Positions 11,131 to 30,501 are shown, counted from the stretch's first letter. The stretch is 64,000 bases of DNA from Haematococcus lacustris (GCA_030144725.1 JASKMD010000008.1:8716787-8780786); one strand, 5' to 3'. Notes: a model not told the origin generated them from the sequence alone. Numbers and translations: made by a program.

Positions 11131-11869
11131 TAGCCCCAGCCCCAGCCCCAGCTGCTGCCCCAGCTGCTGCCCCAGCCCCAGCCCCAGCTGCTGCCCCAGC
11201 TGCTGCCCCAGCCCCAGCCCCAGCTGCTGCCCCAACTGCTGCCCCAGCCCCAGCCCCAGCTGCTGCCCCAGCTCCAGCTCCAGCCCCAGCCCCAGCTGCA
11301 GCCCCAGCCGCAGCCCCAGCCCCAGCCCCAGCCCCAGCCCCAGCCCCAGCCCCAGCCCCAGCCCCAGCCCCAGCCCCAGCCCCAGCCCCAGCCCCAGCCC
11401 CAGCCCCAGCCCCAGCCCCAGCCCCAGCCCCAGCCCCAGCCCCAGCCCCAGCCCCAGCCCCAGCCCCAGCCCCAGCCCCAGCCCCAGCCCCAGCCCCAGC
11501 CCCAGCCCCAGCCCCAGCCCCAGCCCCAGCCCCAGCCCCAGCCCCAGCCCCAGCCCCAGCCCCAGCCCCAGCCCCAGCCCCAGCCCCAGCCCCAGCCCCA
11601 GCCCCAGCCCCAGCCCCAGCCCCAGCCCCAGCCCCAGCCCCAGCCCCAGCCCCAGCCCCAGCCCCAGCCCCAGCCCCAGCCCCAGCCCCAGCCCCAGCCC
11701 CAGCCCCAGCCCCAGCCCCAGCCCCAGCCCCAGCCCCAGCCCCAGCCCCAGCCCCAGCCCCAGCCCCAGCCCCAGCCCCAGCCCCAGCCCCAGCCCCAGC
11801 CCCAGCCCCAGCCCCAGCCCCAGCCCCAGCCCCAGCCCCAGCCCCAGCCCCAGCCCCAGCCCCAGCCCC
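11131..11869. repeat. AGCCCC hexanucleotide satellite, 0.74 kb
   Basis: Starts with mixed units (AGCTGC and AGCTCC variants) and becomes a pure (CCCCAG)n array from about 11305 to 11869, roughly 94 units. All six frames are open (Pro-Ala, Ser-Pro, Gly-Ala, Gly-Trp and so on). The long ORFs here are therefore artefacts of composition and are not annotated as genes. Confidence 0.95.
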
Positions 11870-13267
11870 GGGCCTCTGCACCCAGCCTTCTGGCAGGTGC
11901 TGCGGGGTGGCTGCTGCTGTCACTCGCAATACGAGCACCTTGCCATGGCGGTCGCATGTGCACCCATCAAATTGCAGGTGTATTGCCTTTGCGCGCAATA
12001 GTTGGTCTGAAAGCAGGCAGCAGAGCAAAGACATGCGGTTATTCCCAGCCTCAGCCCCCCCTCAGCCCCCCCCTCAGCCCCCCCCTCAGCCCCCCCCTCC
12101 CACCCCCTCCCACTCCCTTCCACCCCCTTCCACTCTCTCCCAGCCCCTTCCCACCCACGCCACCCTGCCTTCCCCTTTGCATCTTATCAAGGGTCTTGCG
12201 CCGCATGCAGGTGGACACGATGTGGAATTCACGCCCAATTGTGAGCGGTCGGCTCCTCATTGATTGAGTTGATTGAGAGGTGGGTTGATTGAGTGGGTTG
12301 ATTGAGGTTGAGTGGGTTGATTGAGGTTGAGTGGGTTGATTGAGGTTTAGTGGGTTGAGTGGGTTGATTGAGAGGTGGGTTGATTGAGTTGATTGAGAGT
12401 GTTAAAGTGCTGGTGTTAAAGTTTAACAGCCGTTGCATTTGCTGACGCGTCCTTAGCTGCTGGTTAGCTGCTGACAGATGAGACCTGCAGCGGAGACCTC
12501 AGCGGAGACCTCAGCGGAGGCAGCTTATCTTACAACGTGCTTACTTAGTGCTATCTTAGTTTGCGGGTAAGCATGCCATCACAACAACAGCTAATGCTGC
12601 ACACATGCTGACCTTGCCCTTATGCATATACCTATGCAGGTCCACAGCAGCGTCAGCAGCGTCAGCAGCGACAGCAGTGGCAGCCCAGCAACAACAACAG
12701 CAGCAGTGCCAGCAGTGCCAGAAGCAACAGCAGGAGTCCCACATTGTCCCCTGCTTATGTGTTAATGTGCTTATGTGTGTGCCCCATGCAGACGTGTCAG
12801 ACCCCTCAGGCTGAGCCACCTGGCCTCACTGGTCAGGCCTCGCTGCACCCTGGCCTGGCCTGTGGCGCCCTAGCAGGCTGGCAGTGGGAGCACCAGGTAT
12901 GTGCAAAGCGGGTGCCAACTGGCAGCATGGGGATGTACGGATTAGGCGCCACGTGCCGGTCGCTGAGCTGTTCCTGCCGCTGTTCCTGCCGCTGTTCTAT
13001 GGTGCGCCCTACGGGGGGGGGGGGGGCAGGAGGCAAGGGAGGGTAGCAGCTAGGCTGAACTCTACCTTGCAGTTCAGAATCTGCACATGCAGTTGCACAC
13101 ATGCGTGCATAGCACAGGCTGCCCATTGGCAACCATGGACTCCTTGGGCTGCTTGAGTCTATAACTACTAAGCCTGTAATTCTCAACGGCCGCACAGTTG
13201 ATAAAGCTGGCAGCTGCCCCACTGTCAACAGCAGGGTGCAATCAAATCGGTCCATCGGTAAGCCGCT
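11870..13267. other. Repeat-rich intergenic stretch
   Basis: Contains C-rich imperfect repeats (about 12056-12165) and a (G)TTGATTGAG minisatellite (about 12255-12405). It also holds a CAG/CAA-rich stretch (about 12640-12735), a 14-G run at 13013-13026, and a copy of a dispersed segment (12810-12905) that recurs near 20960-21020 and 31070-31160. No supported coding exon was seen. Confidence 0.6.
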
Positions 13268-13510
13268 TGTGTGCTAGGCAATCGCGCACGGTAAAGGCTG
13301 GTTGGTGATGGGTGCGCTCTTAAACTTACGGTAAAGTAAGCTACGCATGTGGGGCCACATGTGGAGTGAGCAGTTTCCTAAACCGGTTTTTTTATCCGCC
13401 GAGGAACGCCGCTGATGGCTGCAGGCATCGCAGCTGGATAGTCCACTGTTGGTTAACGCCACTAGCGAGCAAAGGCTAATTGTTTCCCCCACATAGCCAT
13501 TGACGACGAT

Positions 13511-20706
<7,196 letters not shown>

Positions 20707-21439
20707 TGGCCAGGGTCAGAGCAGCCTGCATGACCTGCCCTCACTGTCAAGGGATGGTGTGCTGCTCAAGCACCAGGGGGTGCAGTGCTGGTGGGGGGCC
20801 ACAGGGGGCTGGGGAGCTTGGTGTCATGGAGGCGAGGGCAGAGCAGGGCAGGGTGGGTGGGTGGGGCAGGGTGGGTAGCCACATGCCAGGTTGCAGTGAG
20901 CAGGGTGAAGGACCCTAGCAGTGGCTGACAGTCGCCCAAGTGGCACATGGTTATGCCTTGCTGCAACCTGGCCTGGCTTGTGGTGCCGTAGCGGGTTGGC
21001 AGTGGGAGTACATATGTACAGAGTAGACACCAGATGGGGCACTTGTCATTCTTGTCGTAAACTGGCTGGTACGTGGCAATGTTGTATAAGCTAGCCAACA
21101 GCAGCAGCCTGTGGCATGGGTGCTTTGCCTGGCCTGAGTCACTCTGTGTCAGGTGCATGTTTGCTGAGTGGCGGATTTGGACAGAGAGGCATTCGTGGCC
21201 ATGCTTTGAATGCTGTGGTAGATGGCAGGTACCTATGGGGTGATGTGCAGTTGTTGCTGATTTGCAGGAGGGCGGTGGTGGGTGCATGTTTCCAGTTACT
21301 TACACCAATGTTTGGTGCTGTTTGCTGTCTTCTCCAGGTGCTTGGTTGGCATGACGTAGCAATAATATCACAGGGGGGAGCATGACATGGGTTGTCCAAC
21401 TTTCGTTCCTTATTTGTTTGTACTGAAACTCAGACATGG

Positions 21440-21850
21440 CCAATGGACAAATATGACAATGGTTCACTACCGCAATAGGAATTGGACGCAACCACGTCAG
21501 GGCAAGTGGGCAATCAACAGCACCAACACTCATGTGTAGAGCCTGCACAAACTGCCTGGCAGGCACCTTAGTGTGGGAGGACGAGATAACACAGCCAGCA
21601 CTGCACCACAACTACAGAATGCAACCTGACCTGGATTGGCCTGATGTGACCTGATCTGACCTGGTCTGTGTGTGTGCTTTGCAAGTGGTGTAGGAGAATG
21701 GAGCAGTGTCCAAGCCCATATGGCCCTTTTAGGGGGGTGGCAGTGTTCCTTGGAGCAGGCTGCTGCTGCCAGTGTAGGTTGGAGCTAAGGCGGTGAGGGA
21801 GGGGCTCCGTCAGGTGGCAAACATCATAGGTCGTCATAGCCGAAGTCCAT
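21440..21850 (+). pseudogene. Decayed Fanzor-like segment at end of unit A
   Basis: Short plus-strand readings such as GAKAVREGLR near 21787 match GAKAVIKGLRK in the B unit (about 32110), which there leads into the VDEFRTT block of copy F6. Here no RuvC motif survives. The segment only shows that the duplication reached into a Fanzor remnant. Confidence 0.35.
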
Positions 21851-22118
21851 ACACTGGGTGTTTACCCAGCGGGACAGGTGATCCAGCAACTGCTGCGCCC
21901 AGCCTGGAGCGAGCGGCATGGCAAGTCGGTGCGGGGTCTGCTGTGGTGCCATGATGTGCCGGCTCAACAGCGTGCCATGCTGCGCAGCTTGGGTTGATAG
22001 ACTGCCTCATGACTTATGCCTCGGGCCACGCGTCCTTCTTCACCGCCAGCCCTGCTGCGGGGCCCCTGCCCTACCCCAGCCCTGCCAGTGCACCCTTCCT
22101 GAGCACTCGACTGGCCTC

Positions 22119-22364
22119 TAGGGCGCGACCATATCATTTTTGATCATATTTCAGCATGGACATATCATCTGCCTTGTGGGCCGCCCTTGGCAGATATGGC
22201 CGTGGCTCAGTGATCCATACATAGCTAGGGGTCTCCGCTAGCCTACTCTCCGCTCGCTAAGTCTCAACTCTTCTCCGCGGCCCTACAAACGGTGAAAATC
22301 ATATTCCAGTCATATTCATTCATATCGGCGTTTCCTCAGGAAAATCATATTTCGGTCGCGCCCT
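22119..22364. mobile_element. MITE, 246 bp, MULE-like
   Basis: Terminal inverted repeats: left TAGGGCGCGACC, right GGTCGCGCCCT, continuing imperfectly with AT-rich ATATGATTTT text. It is flanked by a 9-bp direct repeat ACTGGCCTC (22110-22118 and 22365-22373). The related sequence at 6650-6700 lacks the insertion. A 9-bp target duplication and G-rich termini suit Mutator-like elements. There is no coding capacity. Confidence 0.8.
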
Positions 22365-22602
22365 ACTGGCCTCCCAGTGCATGGCCTCAGTCACACTGCC
22401 CCAGTCACACTCAGGCTTGTGAATCTTCAGATTTTCAGATTTTCAATTTTCAGATTTTCAATGAAAATGAAAGTGTTTAATTAAAAAACTGAAAGAGTTT
22501 CATCGCCAGTGAAACTGAGCGGATGCCGCTGGTTCTCAGCCTATCCTTTTAAACGCGGCTTGTTTGTAGGCCTGCACTGTTTGAAATGCAGAAATACTTA
22601 GT

Positions 22603-23275
22603 TTGCCAAAGGTCAGACATGCAAGCCATTTAAAAGATGCAAGCCGTCCATGCTGTCCGTGGATCCGCCGTCTGTGGCACCAACAGGCAGGGCAACGGCA
22701 GCTGAGGTTGGAGAATGAGGCACTTGAGGCATGGATGAGGCAACATCAGCTGGCTATGACACTTTCAAAGCGTCATCAGCACCGCCTTGAAGCCCAGCTG
22801 CGCAAGTGTCGGCTCCGCCCCTCACTGATCCACAAGCTGAAGCAGCAACTGCAGATCCTAAAACAAACGGGTTTGTCCACTGAGGTCCTGCGACGGTGGG
22901 CTGACAGCAACTGCAACCGGCTCGACACCCACGGCAGAACCGTTGGTGGCACAACAGTCCTAACCGCTGGTGGCACAACAGTGCAGCCCACACCTGACCC
23001 ATGCCCCCTTGAGCCCTGTGACCTCTTCATCCCCACCCAAGAGGCCTCACCTGGCAAGCCAGCAGCAAGGACAGCAGCATACACAGCTCAACAGTACCTC
23101 AGCACAGCCAGGTTGCTGTTGAAGACACAAGTCAGCCGTCGCCGGCTTCCCACATGCCGGCGGCTGCTCATCACAGAGCAGTGTGTGGTGGCCAACACTC
23201 ACCGGCCTGGCGAGCGCACAACTGTGAGCCGGCAACTGCGTGTGGTCTACAAGTACCTGCGGCAACGAACCCTAG
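22603..23275 (+). CDS. Coiled-coil protein exon, unknown
   Basis: A 673-nt open stretch ending at a good donor (CCTAG/GTAAGC at 23276). No upstream ATG is in frame before 22733, so the exon start is uncertain. Residues early in the frame form a likely coiled coil ([19 protein letters not shown] ... [19 protein letters not shown]), followed by a Pro/Thr linker and a basic helix ([13 protein letters not shown]). The following intron is a 1 kb GGGGC satellite and no downstream exon was recognised. It may be part of a real gene or an element remnant. Confidence 0.35.
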
Positions 23276-23280
23276 GTAAG

Positions 23281-24296
23281 CTGGGCTGGGCGGGGCGGGG
23301 CGGGGCTGGGCGGGGCGGGGCGGGGCGGGGCGGGGCGGGGCGGGGCTGGGCTGGGCGGGGCTGGGCTGGGCTGGGCGGGGCGGGGCGGGGCGGGGCGGGG
23401 CGGGGCGGGGCGGGGCGGGGCGGGGCGGGGCGGGGCGGGGCGGGGCGGGGCGGGGCGGGGCGGGGCGGGGCGGGGCGGGGCGGGGCGGGGCGGGGCGGGG
23501 CGGGGCGGGGCGGGGCGGGGCGGGGCGGGGCGGGGCGGGGCGGGGCGGGGCGGGGCGGGGCGGGGCGGGGCGGGGCGGGGCGGGGCGGGGCGGGGCGGGG
23601 CGGGGCGGGGCGGGGCGGGGCGGGGCGGGGCGGGGCGGGGCGGGGCGGGGCGGGGCGGGGCGGGGCGGGGCGGGGCGGGGCGGGGCGGGGCGGGGCGGGG
23701 CGGGGCGGGGCGGGGCGGGGCGGGGCGGGGCGGGGCGGGGCGGGGCGGGGCGGGGCGGGGCGGGGCGGGGCGGGGCGGGGCGGGGCGGGGCGGGGCGGGG
23801 CGGGGCGGGGCGGGGCGGGGCGGGGCGGGGCGGGGCGGGGCGGGGCGGGGCGGGGCGGGGCGGGGCGGGGCGGGGCGGGGCGGGGCGGGGCGGGGCGGGG
23901 CGGGGCGGGGCGGGGCGGGGCGGGGCGGGGCGGGGCGGGGCGGGGCGGGGCGGGGCGGGGCGGGGCGGGGCGGGGCGGGGCGGGGCGGGGCGGGGCGGGG
24001 CGGGGCGGGGCGGGGCGGGGCGGGGCGGGGCGGGGCGGGGCGGGGCGGGGCGGGGCGGGGCGGGGCGGGGCGGGGCGGGGCGGGGCGGGGCGGGGCGGGG
24101 CGGGGCGGGGCGGGGCGGGGCGGGGCGGGGCGGGGCGGGGCGGGGCGGGGCGGGGCGGGGCGGGGCGGGGCGGGGCGGGGCGGGGCGGGGCGGGGCGGGG
24201 CGGGGCGGGGCGGGGCGGGGCGGGGCGGGGCGGGGCGGGGCGGGGCGGGGCGGGGCGGGGCGGGGCGGGGCGGGGCGGGGCGGGGCGGGGCGGGGC
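23281..24296. repeat. GGGGC pentanucleotide satellite, 1 kb
   Basis: Starts with GGGCT interruptions and becomes a pure (CGGGG)n array from about 23376 to 24296, more than 180 units, G-rich on the plus strand. Runs of four G every five bases make it a very strong G-quadruplex and R-loop candidate. All ORFs over it are artefacts. Confidence 0.97.
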
Positions 24297-25709
24297 TACT
24301 TACCGGCAGGTTGGTGAAGGGTGATGGGGCTCGCTCTTGGTTGCTGGACAGGGTAGGGAGAGGGCTACGATGTCAGGGGGGGGGGGGAGGGGGAGGGGAT
24401 AACTAAGTGGGTAGTAGGGTGGGGTGAGGTGGGGTGAGGAGGTGGTGGTGGTGGTGTTGGTGGTAATGGCGGCTGAGATTGGGTAAGCTGGGTAATCCTG
24501 CAACCGTCGCCAAGCATTGTGCTGGGGGGTAGCCATGCACGATGTGCATAATTTTCTGATAACATATGCTTTTCCTGCATTGAGAGCTGCACCAAACGTG
24601 GGTAACTCTGCTTCATCTAACGTAAGGAGCACAACAACAAAAACAAGCTTCGTGTAGGCAGCACAGACTTGACATGTCAGTCCTTACTTCAAGTGGAAAG
24701 GTATCTCTGAGCTTTAAGACCGTCTGGGCTCAACCACCCCATAGAATACGGACCAAGTGCGCGCCTACATTAAGGAAACAATGTCGGGTTGGTTGAGCCG
24801 GGAGGAATCACAAGCGCCGGCTGTACTTGCCTTTAGAGCGTTGAGAGGCAGCCACGGTATTGCGAAGCACTCCCATAGCTGACTTGCGCTGCGCGATGTG
24901 GTGAGAGCGACCGGCTGATTGGTGGGCGCACTTTTTTCGTATCGATCGATGCAGTTGCCACTGTTGTGCTCCTACGGTGGTCTCCTCCTAGTTTCAGAGC
25001 CCCTGGGCCAGCGCATGTTGGTCACGACATTGGACATGAAGTCGGGCTCCTCGCACATTGCGCACTATCCATCGCGTTAAACAGGGACTCACTGCTACTG
25101 GGTCAACGTACAACAAGTCCGCAGGCTCGGTAGGGTCGGATACCCGGCAACATGCCCGACCAGCCCAGCGTGTGGCTCAGCGCGGCCAAAGTCCGACGCT
25201 TCAATCAGCGTGTGAATCCGTGCAGAAATGAGTCCGGAAAAGCCGTTGTCCCTTATTGTTAGGGGGGGTGGTTCAATGGGAGGGGTAGCCTGCTGAGCCT
25301 ACCACGGCGGCAGTGGTGTGTTCGAGATGAATGAAATGTGTGTTTTCCTAATTGAATGCATCCAAACCAGTGGGCAGTGTCCCGGGCTGTATCATATCAT
25401 ATGTATGATATGATATGTACCTGGTGTCGTAGCATCCCTGTTTCTGCAACGCCGACCGCTAGGTGAATCAGGGGGGCCTTGCCGCTCTTTGCAAACCATG
25501 CTTCACTGTATGGCATGTCCAATAGCACTCACAACTAGCAAGTCCCATGTCATACACCACTGCCAGAGCCATACGGGTAGGCAGATCACACTGTAACTCT
25601 GAGGATGGCTTACACCGCCGAAGAAGTCAGCCAGGTCAAAACACACTGTACCCTGCGTGCTAGGGTGAAATGAAGAAGACGGGTTACACCGCTAAACCCG
25701 TCCATCATC
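24297..25709. other. Intergenic; no gene seen
   Basis: About 1.4 kb between the GGGGC array and kinase unit B. It contains a G-rich and GGT-rich patch (24375-24470) and an AT-rich palindrome (about 25391-25420). No coding exon was recognised. Confidence 0.5.
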
Positions 25710-25933
25710 GAGCTGCTTGTGTGCTAGGCGGTCAGGCGAGGTACAGACTGGCTGGTGTTGGGTGCCCTCATAAAGTAACCTGCCCATCTGGAGTGAGCAG
25801 TTTCCCAAACCGCCGTAACCGCCAGGAAACACGGATGAAGGCCGCAGGTATCGCATTCAGATAACCCACCGCTGTTTACCACCAGTAGCGAGCAAAGGCC
25901 ACCTGTTTATCTAACATAGCCATTGACGACGAT

Positions 25934-28048
25934 ATGGCGCAGTCTCCCCCCGAAGACAAGCTTCGCAGGGCTCAAGCATTGTTGATGGGCACACACTATG
26001 TTCCCAAAGCCATCCTTGGCGAGGGGGCCTTTGGATTGGTCGTTCTAGCTCAGTAAGCACTACGTGCGGCTCCAGGATGCGAAAGCCAGAGTCTAGGAAG
26101 AATCCTACAAGGCAAGACCTACCGGCTGGTATTGATAGCCGGCACTCCTGCCATTGTTTCATCGCAGGGACTCCCGCGTCAACAACTACCGAGCTGTGAA
26201 GCTGATCCAACGCCAGGGGCAACACATGCAATTGCTGCGCCGGGAAATCAAGCTGCACTGGTGAGCCTGCTCTTTCCCTACCTTGCGACCTATGTTTCAC
26301 ATCCACATGATCACACCACGCTGATACTGATATTCACCCCCGGGTGTGCAGGAGCATGGATCACCCTCACATCGTGCGCATGCGTGAGGTGTTCCGCGCC
26401 GGGACCACGCATGTAGGCATTGCCATGGACGCTTGCACAGGTGCGGTGGCTTGCTAATCTGGCTGAACCTCGCCCACTGTCCCAGGTACCCTCCCTCACT
26501 GTGTGTTCTTTCCACTTTCCTCTTGTCCTCCTCACCTTTCCCCTCTCAAACCCTTCCCTTACCCTCCCCTCCTCACCCCTCTTCACCCATCCCGTCTTAC
26601 TGCATGCTGTTGAGCTTGCCGTGGCCTCAGAAGCCCCACACCATGCACACCTGCACCACACCTCGTGCATCAGCTCTGCACACAGTGCAGCCCCTGTGCC
26701 TCCTGCTTGCACTGAGATCGCCTGCATGTGTTGGGTGCCCTGCTGTGCACAGCTGGGTCCTTGCTGGACTACCTGGAAACGCATGGCCACTCCCATGCAG
26801 GCAGGAAGCCTAGTGAGGTGCAAGGTGTGCATCAGCTCCCTCCCTAACCCCCTTCTCCTGCCTGAGTACCCCGAGCCCCCTCTGACCTCCCACTCCTGCC
26901 TCCCATGCCTCAACTCACCCCACCAGTAGACAGTGCCTAAGCAGTCATGCTCGCTATCCTGTACCTGCTTTCCTAACAGTCCCCTCCAGCTACCTGCGCA
27001 TAGGCACTTGAAACCCAAGCTCAAGCTGTAGCTACACTCAAGCAACGTCCAGCTGCTTCCAGCTGCCTGTTGCCTGGTGGCTGCAGGGCCGCCTGTAGCA
27101 TGGGGCCTGAAGGAGGGCATGGCGCGCTGGTTCCTGCAGCAGCTGGTGCTGGCACTGGAGTACTGCCACGCCAAGGAGGTGGTGCACAGGTCAGGCGGGG
27201 TCACTGCATTCACCACTGCTCGCCCTTGCACCAAGCCATCCCATACCTCAACTTCTCACAGCCCACTCTTCTAGCGCCCTGCCCCGCCCCGAGCCGAGCC
27301 GAGTTGAGCCGAGCCCTACCCCGCCCCACCTTGCTGTGCCAGGGACATCAAGTTGGAGAACGTGCTGCTGGAGTCAGTCCAGGGCGTGCCGCTGCCCCTG
27401 GTGCGCTTGGCTGACTTTGGCCTCAGCCGGCGCCACAACGCCGAGAACCCATGTGTGACCCATGTGGGCACCCCTGCCTACCTGGCGCCGGAGCTGCTGC
27501 AGCTGTGGCTGGAGAATGGCAGCCTGCCACTGACCCACACTGGCCCTCAGGCCTATGACGGCACCAAGGTGACCAGGCAGGGCGGGCACTGGGCCAGGGG
27601 TGGCAGTGAGGGTAGGCGGTGTGGGTGGAGGGAACAGCAGCTGCACCCCAGCTGGCACCTAGAGGTGCTGGTGGATGGTGGCAGGGAGCTGGTGCAGGTG
27701 CTGCGAGTGGGCATGTGGGCAGGTGTGACTGCCAATGCTCAACACCCCATCACCTTGACTGCATGCTTCATGAGCACCTACATTGCTGAAATGACACTCT
27801 GGGCTGCATACTTTCATGCCTGTTTGCCTGCCTCCACCCTGCAGGTGGATGTGTGGGCACTGGGTGTGTTGCTGTACACGCTGCTGTTCCACCGCTACCC
27901 TTTTGGCTCACCCAGCAGCGCCCACCTGCAGCAGGCTGCGCAGGCTGGTCTTGGTGCGGCCCGGGTGCCAGTCACTGCCCGTGGCACGGCTGCAGACAAC
28001 CCTATGGACAATATCAGGTGAGTGTGCTTGGCCAAGTGCTCAGGCTCT

Positions 28049-28085
<37 letters not shown>

Positions 28086-28089
28086 ACTT

Positions 28090-28133
<44 letters not shown>

Positions 28134-30501
28134 TCCAGGGCTGGACCAGGCGCTCAGGCCGGGTCAGGTCAGAGTGGTCTATATGTATTCCAATAATGAC
28201 CTCGGCCTCGTGTCTAGCCGCATAAACGAGCCGGCTACGCCTCAATCGTTGTTTTCCCGTGACAGCTTTGCCTCTGACATTGTACTATACAATCCAGGTC
28301 AGATGAGAGCAGGGTAGGTCAGCTGGGCTGTGCAGTCTGCATTGCATGGGCCTGGAGGTGGTAGGGTAGGGTTGGAAAAGGCAGTGGACGGCTGATGTGC
28401 CCTGGCGTGCTGCTGCCTGGCTGCAGGCGGTTGCTGGCAGCTGACGTGCGCTACCCTGACCCGCCCACAGCAGGAGGCCAGCCGGTGAGTCCTGCCCTGA
28501 TCTTTCTGGGCAGCAAGCACAAGACGCTGCCAGCCCAGCAAGGTCTGATCTCTGTCACTTCTCACTGCAGACGACTGCAGTATTTGGGTCTTCCTCCTCC
28601 CATGCCCTGCCTGCAGCTCACGCAGTAGTACTCAAGCAGCACAACAGCCCAAACCAGGGCACATGAGGCGCACGATGTATCATTGTCTCACAGATGTTGA
28701 CGTGCAGTCAGTGCGTCTGTGGAGGGGTGGTGTCCATGACAAGTGTGGCATGAGGCGCATGATGTATCATCGTCTCATAGATGCTGCCATGAGCATGTGC
28801 AGTCAGTGCGTGTGTGGAGGGGTGGTGGCATGACATGCGCAGGTGTCATCTGACTGCATGGCCCTGCTGAAGTCCATGCTGCAGCGTGACCCTGACAAGC
28901 GGTTGAGCCTTGGTGGCATCATGGCCACGCCCTGGTTCAGAGTGCTGCTGCCTGAAGGTAGGATGTTTACATGCTCTACTGTAAAATGAACCCTTGGGTG
29001 TTGTGCAATGGGGGTAATAATGAGGTATGTGCACTTGGCATTGTCAGGACGATGCCCTGGTGCCTGGGTCATGACGATGATACACTGCTACCGCCATTGC
29101 CCTGACAAGTATGGCTCTCTATCTCCTTGTTTTCCACGCCTTCCCTTGAGGCTGGTCCTCCCAGACCTGCTCTCAGCCCCCTGTTCACTCAGGGCTGTTG
29201 TGGGGACCAGACCAGACCCGTTCCCTCAACCTCCTGTCCAGCCTGGTGCCTATGCCTCAACGCTGCCGTCCTCCCTTCCCTGACCTCCTGCCCTGCTCCT
29301 CCCGGCCTCCTGATCACCCTGGGCTGTATTGGGGCACACTGTGCAGGTGCCATCGACATGACACGCAACCAGCTGGACAGGGAGCGGCAGTGGGCACAGG
29401 ACGGGGTGTTGCACATGCACCTGCAGCCTCTCCAGGAGGTGCGCAAGGGTGCATGCAAGCATGCATGGGAGCACACATGGGACATGGGGGCCATGGAGGA
29501 GCACAAGAACATGGGTGGGGCCATGCATGAGAGCATGCTGCACCATGTGGACAGAAAAATGGGTACTCATAGTACATGTTATGGGCAACCACTCACTGCA
29601 CCAGCCATGCTAAGCATGCAAGAGATCTCGCGATGGTAGCTGACCTTCCCCTTCATTTCCACTTCCCTCAATGTGGGAGTGCATGGATGCTGCAAGCCTG
29701 CATGGACTGCAGGCTTGCATGGCGGTTCGCCAAGGGATGTGTGACTCTCTAACACACTGCAACCGCCTATGCAGGTCATCGATGTGATTGAGAAGCCAGT
29801 AGCAGGTCCGCACACTACACCCCTACCAGCACCTGATGCTGGCCAATTAAACCCTTTGGTTGTCCAGCACATCTTCAACCAGGGAAGCAGGGCACCTCGC
29901 ACAACAACTATCTGACACTGGTCTCACCATGCTAAAGAGCCTGAAAAAGTCCTAACCCATTGACGTCAAATCCGTTGGCCTTGCCACCCCTAGGAAAAGT
30001 CGCAAGGCACTGGCACTGGCAATGAATTACTATGAAGCACCACCCCCCTGCTGCCCTGCCCTGCGCTGCCTGACCTGTTCCACCGCATCTCACACTTTGG
30101 GGCGGGGCACAGCAGGCTGACATGCACCTGCGACCGCATGACCTTGTAGACCTGATGCTGCTGGGGTGGTGGCTGCTGCTGCTGCTGCTGGGCTTGCTTG
30201 CTTGCTTGGCTTGCTGCGTTCATGGCTGAGGCCCCCTGGCCCCCTCCCTGCCAGCCCCCCGCCCTGGCAAATCCAGCTTAACGTCCATGTCGTGAGCTGC
30301 AAGCAATTTAGCTGTTGTGGCCCTGTCGTGGTGTCGCTAGCAAGCACCACTGCATGCAGCGCATGGCGCAACACCCTGCCCCTGCCTCCACTTGCCCTGT
30401 GTGTAGGTGGTGGATGTGATCATGAACCCAGTGGCGGGCCCGCAGCGCCTGGTGACCACGGGAGTGACCCGGTGAAGAGCGGCTGCTTTGGCTGCTTCTG
30501 A
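25934..30501 (+). CDS. SnRK2/CAMK-like Ser/Thr protein kinase B
   Basis: Paralogue of kinase A with matching exon structure: 25934-26052, 26168-26260, 26352-26440, 26753-26812, 27087-27189, 27343-27568, 27845-28017, 28427-28484, 28843-28957, 29347-29438, 29775-29805 and 30407-30501 (417 aa, in phase). All catalytic motifs are present: GEGAFG, AVK, HRDIKLEN, DFG, APE. Differences from A include Gln for Arg at position 40 (first splice junction), [14 protein letters not shown] in the insert after APE, and [13 protein letters not shown] near the domain end. The donor at 29806 (GTCCGC) is weak. Without it the frame runs on to a stop at about 29911 with a different tail. The spliced form again ends GCFGCF. 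Introns here are short and mostly free of satellites. Confidence 0.85.
28037..28132. repeat. CTCAGG hexanucleotide repeat
   Basis: Intronic counterpart of the 16537 array, about 16 units, directly behind the 28017 donor of kinase B. Confidence 0.9.
28174..28294 (-). mobile_element. 121-bp insertion with 9-bp target duplication
   Basis: Absent from unit A. It is flanked by CAGGTCAGA at 28165-28173 and 28295-28303. On the minus strand it contains TAGCCGGCTCG followed by a small GC hairpin. Its minus-strand 5' part (CAATGTCAGAGGC) recurs in the SINE-like element near 37050. No coding capacity. It is a short non-autonomous element, possibly SINE-derived. Confidence 0.65.

Noticed and set aside
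11076..12263. Long ORFs of Pro-Ala, Ser-Pro, Gly-Ala and Gly-Trp repeats on both strands
   Set aside because: They are the six-frame translations of a pure AGCCCC satellite, with no stop-containing frame and no unique flanking domain.
22025..22100. A second copy of the unknown gene's last exon (TCCTTCTTCACCGCCAGCCCT)
   Set aside because: Only about 20 bp match the exon at 7400 before similarity switches to an intron repeat; too short to call a gene fragment.
22603..24324. A 573-aa protein with a Gly-Arg-Ala tail
   Set aside because: Only the first 224 codons are unique; a good splice donor at 23276 ends the exon and the rest is the GGGGC satellite.
25259..25335. Possible tRNA gene (GGTTCAATGGGAGGGGTAGCC ... 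TGTTCGAGAT)
   Set aside because: It has box-like words but no 7-bp acceptor stem or anticodon arm could be folded.
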